Below are positions 17,209-25,557 of a stretch of DNA of 35,304 bases, piece by piece; within the stretch, counting starts at the first letter, position 1; every line of letters begins with the position of its first letter. A program made the position numbers and the translations under genes. The notes below the pieces were generated by a model. That model was not told the origin of the DNA and searched no databases. It saw only the letters and a program-made list of their open reading frames with translations. This DNA is from an uncultured Bacteroides sp. (GTDB lineage: Bacteria > Bacteroidota > Bacteroidia > Bacteroidales > Bacteroidaceae). The stretch spans positions 1-35,304 of the forward strand of contig CASEYC010000085.1 of assembly GCA_949292025.1 (NCBI GenBank). The letters are read 5' to 3'.

Positions 17209-18531
17209 ATGAAAACCAGTTTCTACAACTTATATGCCAAATGCCCGCAAGGTATTTTGTGTTTCAATACCTATCAGGACAATTTTCTCATTATGCACGA
17301 AGAGGCATATAATGACTTACAATGTGGGAACTACGAGCATATCAGCTCCACTTTATTGGAAAGTCTCGTAAAAAATAAGCTCGTTATAGATAATAATGAA
17401 AATGAATATGAGCAATTAATACAAGAATATAAAGGACGTGACTCCAACGGGAATTATAGCCTGATTTTAATTACATCTTTGGATTGCAATGTAAGATGTT
17501 GGTATTGTTTTGAGAAGCATATCAAAGGTAGTCGCTTGAGTATAGAACGGCAAAATCATGTATTCAGATATGCCCAACATATATTAGATAAAGAAGAGTT
17601 TAACTCCCTGCATATCACTTTATTTGGGGGCGAGCCCTTGCTCTATTTCGCTGAAGAAGTCTATCCTCTAATGAGCAGAATTAAAGAATATGCGGACAAC
17701 ATAGGAAAAGTATTCACGGTTTCCGCCATAACAAACGCCACTTGCATTACAGAAGAAATAATGCCTTTACTGACAGAATTGAAAGTCAGTTTCCAAATCA
17801 GCATAGATGGTTATAGGGAAAAACACAATTCTATCAAGAAGATACAAGATGCTAAGGATTCAGACGCGTATGGCTTGGTAATACGTGCCATACATTTGCT
17901 TACCACGGCTTATGGCGCGCACATTAACTTACGTCTCAATTACGACAACCAGACATTCAAACATCTAGATGAGTTGTTTCAAGACCTGAGTGACATAAAA
18001 CATGATCACATTACTGTTCATTTGGAGCGAGTATGGCAAACGAAAGCTGCCAATTCACAGACTACAGGCGTAATGAACGCCTTGAATGAGTTTACTCGAC
18101 ATGGCTTTTGTGCTTCCTACATGAATTTCTACCGCCGGAATTATTCTTGCTACAGCGACTTAAGAAGTGGAGCAGTAATCTCATACAATGGAGAAGTGTA
18201 TAAATGCACAGGACGAGATTTCATCCCGATTTTGCAGGAAGGTATCTTGACTTCGGATGGCACCATCAATTGGAACATCCCTAAAGCAGAGGAAAGACTG
18301 AATATAAAAACTTACAACCTGTCCATGTGCAAGAGCTGCAAGTTATTACCCCAATGCTGGGGGCCTTGCACACAAAAACATCTAGAAGATCCGGCCAATA
18401 TTGAGAACAGATGTCCGTTGCGCTCTATGGAAATCACTTTGGAGGATTACATAAGACACCGCTTCAACAATGAATACTTGGCCCAAGTATATCACCAGAA
18501 TACAGAACTACCTTTTGATATTCTCAGGTAA
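17209..18531 (+). CDS. Radical SAM/SPASM peptide maturase
   Basis: The 440-residue enzyme carries the radical SAM motif CNVRCWYC (Cys93, Cys97, Cys100), which binds the [4Fe-4S] cluster used to cleave S-adenosylmethionine, and a GGEP-type block (LFGGEPLL). The C-terminal SPASM domain has GEVYKC, CKSCKLLPQCWGPC (CX2CX5CX3C) and a final Cys in ENRC, so auxiliary clusters are expected. Residues 1-80 resemble a small winged-helix leader-binding segment, which is an inference. I chose the ATG at 17209 because 17173 lies inside the upstream hairpin. It follows the precursor directly and most likely modifies its core in the cytoplasm. Its base composition is very AT-rich (18 G+C in the 60 bases from 17461). 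Confidence 0.92.
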   Translation: MKTSFYNLYAKCPQGILCFNTYQDNFLIMHEEAYNDLQCGNYEHISSTLLESLVKNKLVIDNNENEYEQLIQEYKGRDSNGNYSLILITSLDCNVRCWYCFEKHIKGSRLSIERQNHVFRYAQHILDKEEFNSLHITLFGGEPLLYFAEEVYPLMSRIKEYADNIGKVFTVSAITNATCITEEIMPLLTELKVSFQISIDGYREKHNSIKKIQDAKDSDAYGLVIRAIHLLTTAYGAHINLRLNYDNQTFKHLDELFQDLSDIKHDHITVHLERVWQTKAANSQTTGVMNALNEFTRHGFCASYMNFYRRNYSCYSDLRSGAVISYNGEVYKCTGRDFIPILQEGILTSDGTINWNIPKAEERLNIKTYNLSMCKSCKLLPQCWGPCTQKHLEDPANIENRCPLRSMEITLEDYIRHRFNNEYLAQVYHQNTELPFDILR

Positions 18532-18545
18532 ATTCTCTATTTTTG
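18514..18545 (+). promoter_or_regulatory. Internal promoter before the outer-membrane protein gene
   Basis: TTTG (18514-18517), 20 bases and TATTTTTG (18538-18545) match the Bacteroidetes consensus exactly. It overlaps the 3' end of the maturase gene, and transcription would start about 20 bases before the ATG at 18575. Confidence 0.7.
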
Positions 18546-18574
18546 CAATGTTCCGAACCTTAAAACCAACTAAT

Positions 18575-20863
18575 ATGAACCGAATCATCCATTTGCTCAT
18601 TTTTAGTTGTGCTTGTCTCTTCATTCAGGCACAATCCGGATATACACTGAAAGGGACAGTATGCGATACCTTGAATGCACCCATACCCAATGCCATCATC
18701 AGCTTACTATCCGGAGACACGTTGGCGGGCACAAGCCTGACGAGCAAAGAAGGGCATTATGAATTTGAAAGAATCCGGACAGGCAAGTACACGATAGACA
18801 TTGCATCAGAGAACTACCTGCCGCTCAGTGAAAGTATAAAGATAGACGATGACAAACAGCTCAGGCACACGCTGAAACCTATCAAGCACTTTGATCTGGA
18901 AGGCATTACCGTTACTGCCGACCGCAGCAATGTCATCACTACCAGTGCACAAGGCACTGTCTTCCACCTATCCCAACGGGCCAAAAGAAAAAACAATGTG
19001 TATGAAGCATTGACAGAAATCCCTCTCTTGCAGGTGGATCCTTACTTCCGAAAAATAGGGTCACCGGACGGGAACAAGGTTATCTTGCTAATCAACGGAA
19101 TCCAAAGAGAATCATCTATGGAGACTGTGGATCCAGCGGACATTGAGGCCGTAGAAATCATGGACAATCCACCCGCCAAATACCTAAAAGATGGGTTCGC
19201 CTACATCGTCAATATCAAATTGAAAAGGAAAATGCGTCCCTTCCAAGTGTTCAACATCAACTTTTCACAAGACGTTGAGCTTTTTTTAGGTGCCGGGGGT
19301 GGAGGATATGAATTCGGCAATGACAAATTCTCCCTCCGGTTAGGTACTTTTGTGCATTACTATAACAATGAGCCTCACCATGATTTTGGAACGGTTCAAA
19401 GTGGAAACCTAAATAAGGTCTATGATAAAAATAAAAACCTCGACTACAGACATTATGAGTTCTGGTTCGGCGGGGATTACATACCTGCCAAACGGCACTA
19501 TCTTACTTTCCACGGCTCATTTTTCCGCGATAAAGAAATGAACGATGGTGAAGGAAATGGATCCCTCCAGTCCGGTAATGCGCTTCCCATAGATTATAAA
19601 GTGCACAATACCTTGCAAAGCACGCCCAAAGTAGGGGTCGGAAGAGTGTTCTACAGATACACACTCAATGAGGATACTCGTTTGGAAAATGAATTGGGCT
19701 ATTCTTACAATGCTTCACAAACAGATGAAAATAATCTGGAAGAAGGAATGGACTATTATTATCAGCAAAGTGTACACAACAAGCTGATAAACCATCGGGG
19801 CAATCACATTTTGGATTTTATCAAGAATTTGTCAGAGACTTCCAGTTTTACGATTGGGCTAAATTCCTCGTTCACAAGCAGTAATATAGATAATTTTTCT
19901 TCCATAAACACAACATTCCATTACCGTAGTTGGAACGAATACCTCTACGCCGGCTACAACGGGCAATGGAAACGCCTGTCGTACGGAGCTTCCGCAGGGG
20001 CAGATTTGTTTTTCAATAAAGTGGAAAACAACAAAGATCGCTATGCGCGGCTGAAGTTCTCCGTGAGCGGAAACTACAAATTCAATCCCAACCATTCACT
20101 GAACGTGTATGCCCGGGGATTTACCTCCATGCCAGGTTTGTCTTTGTTGAACCCGTATAATACATCTACGGACAGCCTGCTTGTCCTGAAAGGGAATCCT
20201 CTGCTGAAACCCAACTATATATGGACAACAGGGCTGAATTATCGCTTGGCCAAAGGGCAATGGTATTTTCAACCTTATCTATCCTATACCCACCAACACG
20301 ATATGTATGACCGCATTGGCAGTACACATAACAATGTCTACACCATCACGTATGAGAACAAAGGCAAAGAAGAGCAGTTCTCATCCGGTTTCACCTTACG
20401 GTACAACCTGAAAAACATCGGTTATCTAGGATTAAACGGCAATTACCAGCACCATTATTTTGAGACGCGCCATAAAGGGTGGTTCTCCGGGCAATTCAAT
20501 TGGACCTTGTATTACAAAAGTTTCACTTGGTCGGGCTTCATCACCATGTCCCCTAACCCTTATACCTATCAGGAGTTTTCCAAGTCTAAACTTTATAATA
20601 ACAGTTACACCGCCTTTTTTTGGCAAATCAACAAGAATTGGCGGATAGATGCCAATGTGCGCTATCTCATCCAAAAGTGCAAATCCGAACGATGGACAGA
20701 TGACCCATCGCAAGGCTATCATGCTTATGTAAAGCGTACATTTCCAGAACGGAATTTCCAAGTCATGATAGGGGTGCAATATACTTGGAAGAACAATGTG
20801 AAGCGCAGGAACGTGAGGCAGTTGCAACTTGACAAATCAAGCATACAGTTGCTGAGGGAATAA
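18575..20863 (+). CDS. Outer-membrane beta-barrel protein with plug and carboxypeptidase-regulatory-like domains
   Basis: The start at 18575 gives a signal peptide (MNRIIHLLIFSCACLFIQAQ) and a 762-residue product; earlier in-frame ATGs overlap the maturase gene. A carboxypeptidase-regulatory-like domain (about 22-105, with PIPNAIISLLSGDTLAGTS) precedes a possible TonB box (EGITVTAD) and a plug-like domain with VILLINGIQ and PAKYLKDG. The rest is a beta-barrel of the outer-membrane beta-barrel family found in many Bacteroidetes peptide clusters. It could pass the peptide across the outer membrane or take something up. It lies 7 bases before the exporter gene and has its own promoter. Confidence 0.85.
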   Translation: MNRIIHLLIFSCACLFIQAQSGYTLKGTVCDTLNAPIPNAIISLLSGDTLAGTSLTSKEGHYEFERIRTGKYTIDIASENYLPLSESIKIDDDKQLRHTLKPIKHFDLEGITVTADRSNVITTSAQGTVFHLSQRAKRKNNVYEALTEIPLLQVDPYFRKIGSPDGNKVILLINGIQRESSMETVDPADIEAVEIMDNPPAKYLKDGFAYIVNIKLKRKMRPFQVFNINFSQDVELFLGAGGGGYEFGNDKFSLRLGTFVHYYNNEPHHDFGTVQSGNLNKVYDKNKNLDYRHYEFWFGGDYIPAKRHYLTFHGSFFRDKEMNDGEGNGSLQSGNALPIDYKVHNTLQSTPKVGVGRVFYRYTLNEDTRLENELGYSYNASQTDENNLEEGMDYYYQQSVHNKLINHRGNHILDFIKNLSETSSFTIGLNSSFTSSNIDNFSSINTTFHYRSWNEYLYAGYNGQWKRLSYGASAGADLFFNKVENNKDRYARLKFSVSGNYKFNPNHSLNVYARGFTSMPGLSLLNPYNTSTDSLLVLKGNPLLKPNYIWTTGLNYRLAKGQWYFQPYLSYTHQHDMYDRIGSTHNNVYTITYENKGKEEQFSSGFTLRYNLKNIGYLGLNGNYQHHYFETRHKGWFSGQFNWTLYYKSFTWSGFITMSPNPYTYQEFSKSKLYNNSYTAFFWQINKNWRIDANVRYLIQKCKSERWTDDPSQGYHAYVKRTFPERNFQVMIGVQYTWKNNVKRRNVRQLQLDKSSIQLLRE

Positions 20864-20870
20864 ATAGCGC

Positions 20871-23066
20871 ATGACAAGATTTCCTTTTCATAAACAGCAT
20901 GACTCCATGCAGTGCGGAATCGCTTGCTTGCAGATGGTGTGTGAGCACTTTGGCAAACGGTATTCAGCTTATGAAATGGCTCACCACTGTCACGCAACAA
21001 GAGAAGGGGTTTCTTTACATGCCATTCACGAAGCTGCCTTACAACTCGGTTTCCAAGCGACAGGGGGAATGACCTCCATCAACCAACTATACCATTGCAC
21101 ATTGCCTTGCATATTACACTGGGATCAGAACCATTTCGTTGTTCTTTATAAGGTCAATGCCCGGCATAAGCACCTTCACATCGCAGATCCAGGCAAAGGG
21201 CTTATAAAATATAAAGAAAAAGAATTTGCAACGCATTGGATAAGCACGCATATCCAACATACAGAACGGGGAGTCGCCCTCTTCCTTCAACCCACCCCCG
21301 CCTTCTACGCCCTGCCCGACGCCCCGCAGGGCGAAAAGCGTTCATTCCGTTTCCTCTTCGGCTACGTGAAGCAATACCGCCGTTACTTCGGGCAGGTGCT
21401 GCTGGGGCTGTTGCTGGGCTGCGTGCTGCAACTTATCTTCCCGTTCCTGACACAGGCCATCGTGGACGTGGGCATCCGGGAACAGGACATCGGGTTCATC
21501 TATCTCATCCTGCTGGGGCAACTGATGCTGGTGCTGAGCCGCACGGCGGTGGACTTCATCCGCCGGTGGATCTTGCTGCACATCAGCATGCGCATCAACA
21601 TCTCGCTGGTGAGTGATTTCTTCATCAAGCTGTTGAAGTTGCCCATGGCCTTCTTCGACACCAAGCTGACGGGAGACCTGCTGCAGCGCATGAACGACCA
21701 CCAGCGGGTGCAGCAGTTCCTCACCACGCAGACGCTGAACGTGACGTTCTCGTTGCTGAACTTCGTGGTATTCGGGGCGGTGCTGCTGGCCTACAACGGG
21801 GGCATCTTCCTGATTTTCCTGGCGGGAAGCCTGTGCTACGCGGGCTGGATGTCCCTCTTCCTGCGGCAGCGGAAGCAGATAGACTACCTCTACTTCGAAC
21901 AGCAGGCCAAGAACAACAACAGGACATATCAGTTCATCACGGCCATGCAGGAAATCAAGCTGCAGGACTGCGAACAACGCCGCCGCTGGGAGTGGGAGGA
22001 CGTGCAGGCGGAACTGTTCGGCACGAACCAAAAGAGCCTGAAGCTACAGCAAACGCAGCAGGCGGGCAGCATTTTCATCAACGAACTGAAAAATATCGTC
22101 ATCACGGTGGTGGCGGCCACGGCGGTCATCCACGGGGAGCTGACACTGGGCATGATGCTGGCCGTGCAGTACATCATCGGACAACTGAACGCGCCCATCG
22201 AACAGCTGATGCAGTTCATCTATTCCCTACAAGACGTGAAAATCAGCCTGGAGCGCATCAACGAAATCCACGGGATGGAGAACGAGGAGGGTAACCCGCA
22301 GGCCCTGACCCGCTTCCCGGACGGGGAACGTAGCCTCTGCCTGCGGCACGTGGACTTCAAGTATGATCCGCACGCCTTGCAGAAGACGCTGAACGACGTG
22401 GACTTCCAAATCCCGGCAGGGAAGGTGACCGCCATCGTGGGGGCCAGCGGCAGCGGGAAGACCACGGTCATCAAGCTCCTGCTGGGCTATTACCCAGCCT
22501 TGGGCGGGGAAATCCGCATCGGCAACACTCCCATCGGACAATACAACCTGAAATGGTGGCGAAGACAGTGCGGCGTGGTGATGCAGGACGGGGTCATCTT
22601 CTCGGAGAGCATCGCACGGAACATTGCCGTGGGCGACGGGGAGATAGACCGGGAGCGGCTGGGACAGGCGGCGCGCATCGCCTGCATAGAGGATTTTATC
22701 CTCCGCCTGCCCCTGAAGTATGACACCCTCATCGGGCAAGACGGCATCGGCCTGAGCCAAGGGCAGAAGCAACGCATCCTCATCGCCCGCGCCGTCTACA
22801 AACAGCCGGATTACATTTTCCTGGACGAAGCCACCAATTCCTTGGATGCCAACAACGAGCGGGCCATTGTAGAGAACCTAAGTCAATTCTACCAAGGGAA
22901 GACGGTAGTTGTGGTGGCTCACAGGCTGAGCACGGTGCGGAATGCCGACCAGATCGTGGTGATGGACAAGGGGCACGTCGTGGAGCGCGGCACGCACGAG
23001 GAATTGACAGTCGCACAAGGTGCCTATTATCATTTAGTCAAAAATCAACTGGAACTGGGAGGATGA
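20871..23066 (+). CDS. C39-peptidase-containing ABC exporter (PCAT)
   Basis: The 731-residue protein cleaves Gly-Gly leaders and exports the product across the inner membrane. The N-terminal C39 domain has Cys15 in MQCGIACL, His88 in DQNHFVVL and Asp106 in HIADPGKG, a complete triad. The transmembrane domain spans about 160-460. The ATPase domain has Walker A IVGASGSGKTT (about 522), a variant signature LSQGQ (about 628) and Walker B YIFLDEA (about 648). The start lies 7 bases after the outer-membrane gene. G+C jumps at about 21280, at the border of the peptidase and membrane domains (23/60 at 21181, 38/60 at 21301). The last four bases overlap the next gene. Confidence 0.95.
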   Translation: MTRFPFHKQHDSMQCGIACLQMVCEHFGKRYSAYEMAHHCHATREGVSLHAIHEAALQLGFQATGGMTSINQLYHCTLPCILHWDQNHFVVLYKVNARHKHLHIADPGKGLIKYKEKEFATHWISTHIQHTERGVALFLQPTPAFYALPDAPQGEKRSFRFLFGYVKQYRRYFGQVLLGLLLGCVLQLIFPFLTQAIVDVGIREQDIGFIYLILLGQLMLVLSRTAVDFIRRWILLHISMRINISLVSDFFIKLLKLPMAFFDTKLTGDLLQRMNDHQRVQQFLTTQTLNVTFSLLNFVVFGAVLLAYNGGIFLIFLAGSLCYAGWMSLFLRQRKQIDYLYFEQQAKNNNRTYQFITAMQEIKLQDCEQRRRWEWEDVQAELFGTNQKSLKLQQTQQAGSIFINELKNIVITVVAATAVIHGELTLGMMLAVQYIIGQLNAPIEQLMQFIYSLQDVKISLERINEIHGMENEEGNPQALTRFPDGERSLCLRHVDFKYDPHALQKTLNDVDFQIPAGKVTAIVGASGSGKTTVIKLLLGYYPALGGEIRIGNTPIGQYNLKWWRRQCGVVMQDGVIFSESIARNIAVGDGEIDRERLGQAARIACIEDFILRLPLKYDTLIGQDGIGLSQGQKQRILIARAVYKQPDYIFLDEATNSLDANNERAIVENLSQFYQGKTVVVVAHRLSTVRNADQIVVMDKGHVVERGTHEELTVAQGAYYHLVKNQLELGG

Positions 23067-23269
23067 ACATGGACAACAGCGAATTGCGAAGTGAGCAAAT
23101 ACGGGACATCATCCGGCAGCCCTTGCCGCCCCTGTTGCGGTGGGGCACGGTGTTGGTGGCCATCGTGGTAACCTTATTGCTACTTGTTGCCTTCTTGTGC
23201 CCGTTGCCGGGCACAGAAGCAGAAGGGAATCCTACCTTCATTGAACGATTGTGGCCGGAAATGGGATAA
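23063..23269 (+). CDS. HlyD-like N-terminal stub, small membrane protein
   Basis: The 68-residue protein starts in an ATGA overlap with the exporter stop; Met3 (23069) is an alternative start. Its opening, ELRSEQIRDIIRQPLPPLLRWG, followed by one membrane segment (about 29-47), strongly resembles the first 50 residues of Bacteroidetes HlyD-family adaptor proteins, which usually follow such exporters. The coiled-coil and periplasmic parts (300 residues or more) are missing, and the frame ends cleanly at a stop. It may be a truncated adaptor, a genuine mini-adaptor or an exporter accessory subunit. Translational coupling to the exporter suggests that it is expressed. Confidence 0.7.
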   Translation: MNMDNSELRSEQIRDIIRQPLPPLLRWGTVLVAIVVTLLLLVAFLCPLPGTEAEGNPTFIERLWPEMG

Positions 23270-23299
23270 ATTTGAGTTTGGACGCCCCTCTCCCTGCAT

Positions 23300-23340
23300 G
23301 AACGCCCGGAAATGCACTCATTGTACATCTCCGGGCGTTC
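23300..23340. terminator. Hairpin between convergent genes
   Basis: GAACGCCCGGA (23300-23310) and TCCGGGCGTTC (23330-23340) pair perfectly. It lies between the converging cluster and HU genes. Neither strand has a clear U-run, so termination is plausible but not proven. Confidence 0.55.
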
Positions 23341-23374
23341 AGCTCAAGCATACGACTCTTACAGTCAACGCCTT

Positions 23375-23641
23375 TTACTCCAACTCCAGCTCTGCACCGG
23401 GTTTGAACTTCACTACCTTCTTGGCAGGGATTTCGATGGGCTGCTTGGTGGCGGGATTGATGCCCGTGCGACCGGCACGCTCGGACACGGAGAAAGTGCC
23501 AAAGCCTACCAAAGCCACTTTATCACCCTCTTTCATGGCATTCGTCACTGCCGAGACGAACGCATCCAACGCCTTCTTGGCATCTGTCTTCGACAAGCCG
23601 GATTCGGCTGCCATCGCATTAATCAATTCTGACTTATTCAT
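23375..23641 (-). CDS. HU family DNA-binding protein
   Basis: This 88-residue nucleoid protein binds and bends DNA as a dimer. It starts MNKSELINAMAAESGLSK, has the dimer core GDKVALVGFGTFSVSERAGR, and then the DNA-binding arm region GINPATKQPIEIPAKKVVKFKPG, where the usual RNPxTG is altered to INPATK. The length is normal. It has its own promoter about 120 bases upstream, converges on the peptide cluster and is probably unrelated to it. Confidence 0.95.
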   Translation of the reverse strand: MNKSELINAMAAESGLSKTDAKKALDAFVSAVTNAMKEGDKVALVGFGTFSVSERAGRTGINPATKQPIEIPAKKVVKFKPGAELELE

Positions 23642-23761
23642 AATGTATAGCTATTAAGATATTAATAATGTAACCACTCTCTCCCCCACATGGAAGCCAA
23701 CGGAATCCTGAAAAGGGCGCTCAAACTTGGTTTTGACACATTCCCCTTTTGGGCGGTGCGA

Positions 23762-23792
23762 CAAAAATAGGGCAATAAATCTGAATATCAAA
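23762..23792 (-). promoter_or_regulatory. Promoter of the HU gene
   Basis: On the minus strand TTTG (23789-23792), 19 bases and TATTTTTG (23762-23769) match the Bacteroidetes consensus exactly. The predicted leader is about 110 bases, long for a gene of this kind. Confidence 0.75.
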
Positions 23793-23875
23793 TAAAAACA
23801 CGAAAAAACAGCCCGAAAATAACGCTTTTTGGAGGAATCGGAGGCTTTTTTCTGCTGTAGAACAGAATTTATTCG

Positions 23876-23883
23876 TACTTTTG
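23876..23883 (+). promoter_or_regulatory. -7 box of the rhomboid operon promoter
   Basis: TACTTTTG matches TAnnTTTG and lies 62 bases before the ATG at 23946. The -33 element is weak. Confidence 0.55.
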
Positions 23884-23945
23884 CGACGGAAATGCCGCGT
23901 GGAGGCTTTCAGGCGGCACCCGAATACGTAACACGCTTTAATTTT

Positions 23946-24680
23946 ATGAACCTACTACCGACCGTCACTAAAAATCTGCTGATCATCAATGTGCTGATGT
24001 TTTTGGCCATGCTTGTGGCCGAACGCTACGGCTTTGACTTGGGCGACTACCTGGGCTTGCACTTCATCCTCTCCGACCGATTCAATGCGGCGCAGCTTTT
24101 CACTTATATGTTCATGCACGGAGGGGTCATGCACGTGTTTTTCAATATGTTCGCCGTGTGGATGTTTGGGCGCATCCTGGAGCAGGTGTGGGGACCGAAG
24201 CGTTTCCTGACCTATTACCTGGTGTGCGGCATCGGGGCGGGCATCATGCAGGAAATCGTGACCGGCATACATTATTATACCTTGCAGTCGGGCATGTCGC
24301 CTGAAGCCGTGGAAGCGGTGATGAACGAAGGCGCCCAGGCGTTGCGGAACAACATGAACTTTGTGGAGCCCGCCCTGGCCAACCTGAACCTGGTGTTGAA
24401 CAGCAGCACGGTGGGCGCGTCGGGAGCCGTGTATGGCATCCTGCTGGCCTTCGGCGTGCTGTTTCCCAACGAGCGGATGTTCATCTTCCCCTTGCCCTTC
24501 CCCATCAAGGCGAAATGGTTTGTCATCGGCTATGCGGTCATCGAGCTGTATGCGGGCCTGGCCAACAATCCGGCGGACAACGTGGCGCACTTCGCCCACC
24601 TGGGTGGCATGATATTCGGTTTCTTCCTGATTATGTACTGGAAAAAGAACAACAGAGGCAATGGCTACTATTATAACTGA
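23946..24680 (+). CDS. Rhomboid family intramembrane serine protease
   Basis: The 244-residue inner-membrane protease should cut within or near transmembrane segments of other proteins. It has about six membrane segments. The catalytic Ser159 lies in VGASGAVYG and the catalytic His218 in FAHLGG. Asn67 in HVFFNMF is the usual oxyanion residue. I chose the ATG at 23946 rather than 23829, because the earlier start overlaps the promoter and adds 39 residues of no family character. The next gene starts inside its last codons (20-base overlap). Confidence 0.93.
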   Translation: MNLLPTVTKNLLIINVLMFLAMLVAERYGFDLGDYLGLHFILSDRFNAAQLFTYMFMHGGVMHVFFNMFAVWMFGRILEQVWGPKRFLTYYLVCGIGAGIMQEIVTGIHYYTLQSGMSPEAVEAVMNEGAQALRNNMNFVEPALANLNLVLNSSTVGASGAVYGILLAFGVLFPNERMFIFPLPFPIKAKWFVIGYAVIELYAGLANNPADNVAHFAHLGGMIFGFFLIMYWKKNNRGNGYYYN

Positions 24681-25557
24681 CCTGAAGAATAATTTCCGGC
24701 GGGGAAACATCCATATCCGCCTGATTTACATCAACGTCGCCATTTTCGTGCTGGTGGCGCTGACCGGCATCGTGCTGCGGCTCTTCAACATTCCTTCGGC
24801 GAACCTCGTCCAATGTTTCGAGATGCCGGCCTCTTTGCCAAACTTTGTCATGCAGCCGTGGGCGATACTGACTTACATGTTCCTGCACGCCGACTTCCTG
24901 CACATCCTGTTCAATATGCTTTGGCTCTTCTGGTTCGGCGACCTGTTCTTGCGCTTCTTCTCGGCCAAGCATTTGCGGGGATTGTATTTCCTGGGCGGCA
25001 TCTGCGGCGGATTGCTCTACCTGCTGGCCTACAACGTCTTCCCGTATTTCCGTCCGGTGGCCGACTATTCTTTCCTGCTGGGAGCTTCGGCGTCCGTGTT
25101 GGCCATCGTGGCAGCCACCGCCTACCGCGAACCCAACTATCCGATAAACCTGTTGCTCATCGGGACCCTCCGGCTGAAATACCTGGCGCTGATAGTCATC
25201 GGCATGGACGTGCTCTTCCTGACGTCCGACAATGCCGGCGGGCACATCGCCCACTTGGGAGGCGCGCTGGCAGGCCTGTGGTTTGCCGCCAGCCTGGGCA
25301 AAGGGAAAGACCTGACGCGCTGGATCAACGTGGTGGCCGACCGCGTGGCCGGGCTTTTCCGTCCCCGTCCGCGGAAGCCGAAGATGAAGGTACACTACGG
25401 CGCCAATGCCGACCGCCAGAAAGACTATGACTACAACGCCCGCAAAAAGGCGCAATCGGACGAGATAGATCGCATCCTGGACAAGCTGAAGAAGTCCGGC
25501 TACGAAAGCCTGACCACGGAAGAGAAAAAAAGCCTGTTCGATGCCAGCAAACAATGA
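24661..25557 (+). CDS. Second rhomboid family protease with cytoplasmic C-terminal tail
   Basis: This 298-residue paralogue of the preceding protein has the catalytic Ser143 in LLGASASVL, His198 in IAHLGG and Asn85 in HILFNMLW. After the membrane core (about 20-215) comes a basic, charged tail (about 225-298) ending in a helical ILDKLKKSGYESLTTEEKKSLF segment, common in Bacteroidetes rhomboids. It overlaps its neighbours on both sides by 20 and 4 bases, so the three genes form an operon. Substrates are unknown. Confidence 0.93.
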   Translation: MATIITDLKNNFRRGNIHIRLIYINVAIFVLVALTGIVLRLFNIPSANLVQCFEMPASLPNFVMQPWAILTYMFLHADFLHILFNMLWLFWFGDLFLRFFSAKHLRGLYFLGGICGGLLYLLAYNVFPYFRPVADYSFLLGASASVLAIVAATAYREPNYPINLLLIGTLRLKYLALIVIGMDVLFLTSDNAGGHIAHLGGALAGLWFAASLGKGKDLTRWINVVADRVAGLFRPRPRKPKMKVHYGANADRQKDYDYNARKKAQSDEIDRILDKLKKSGYESLTTEEKKSLFDASKQ

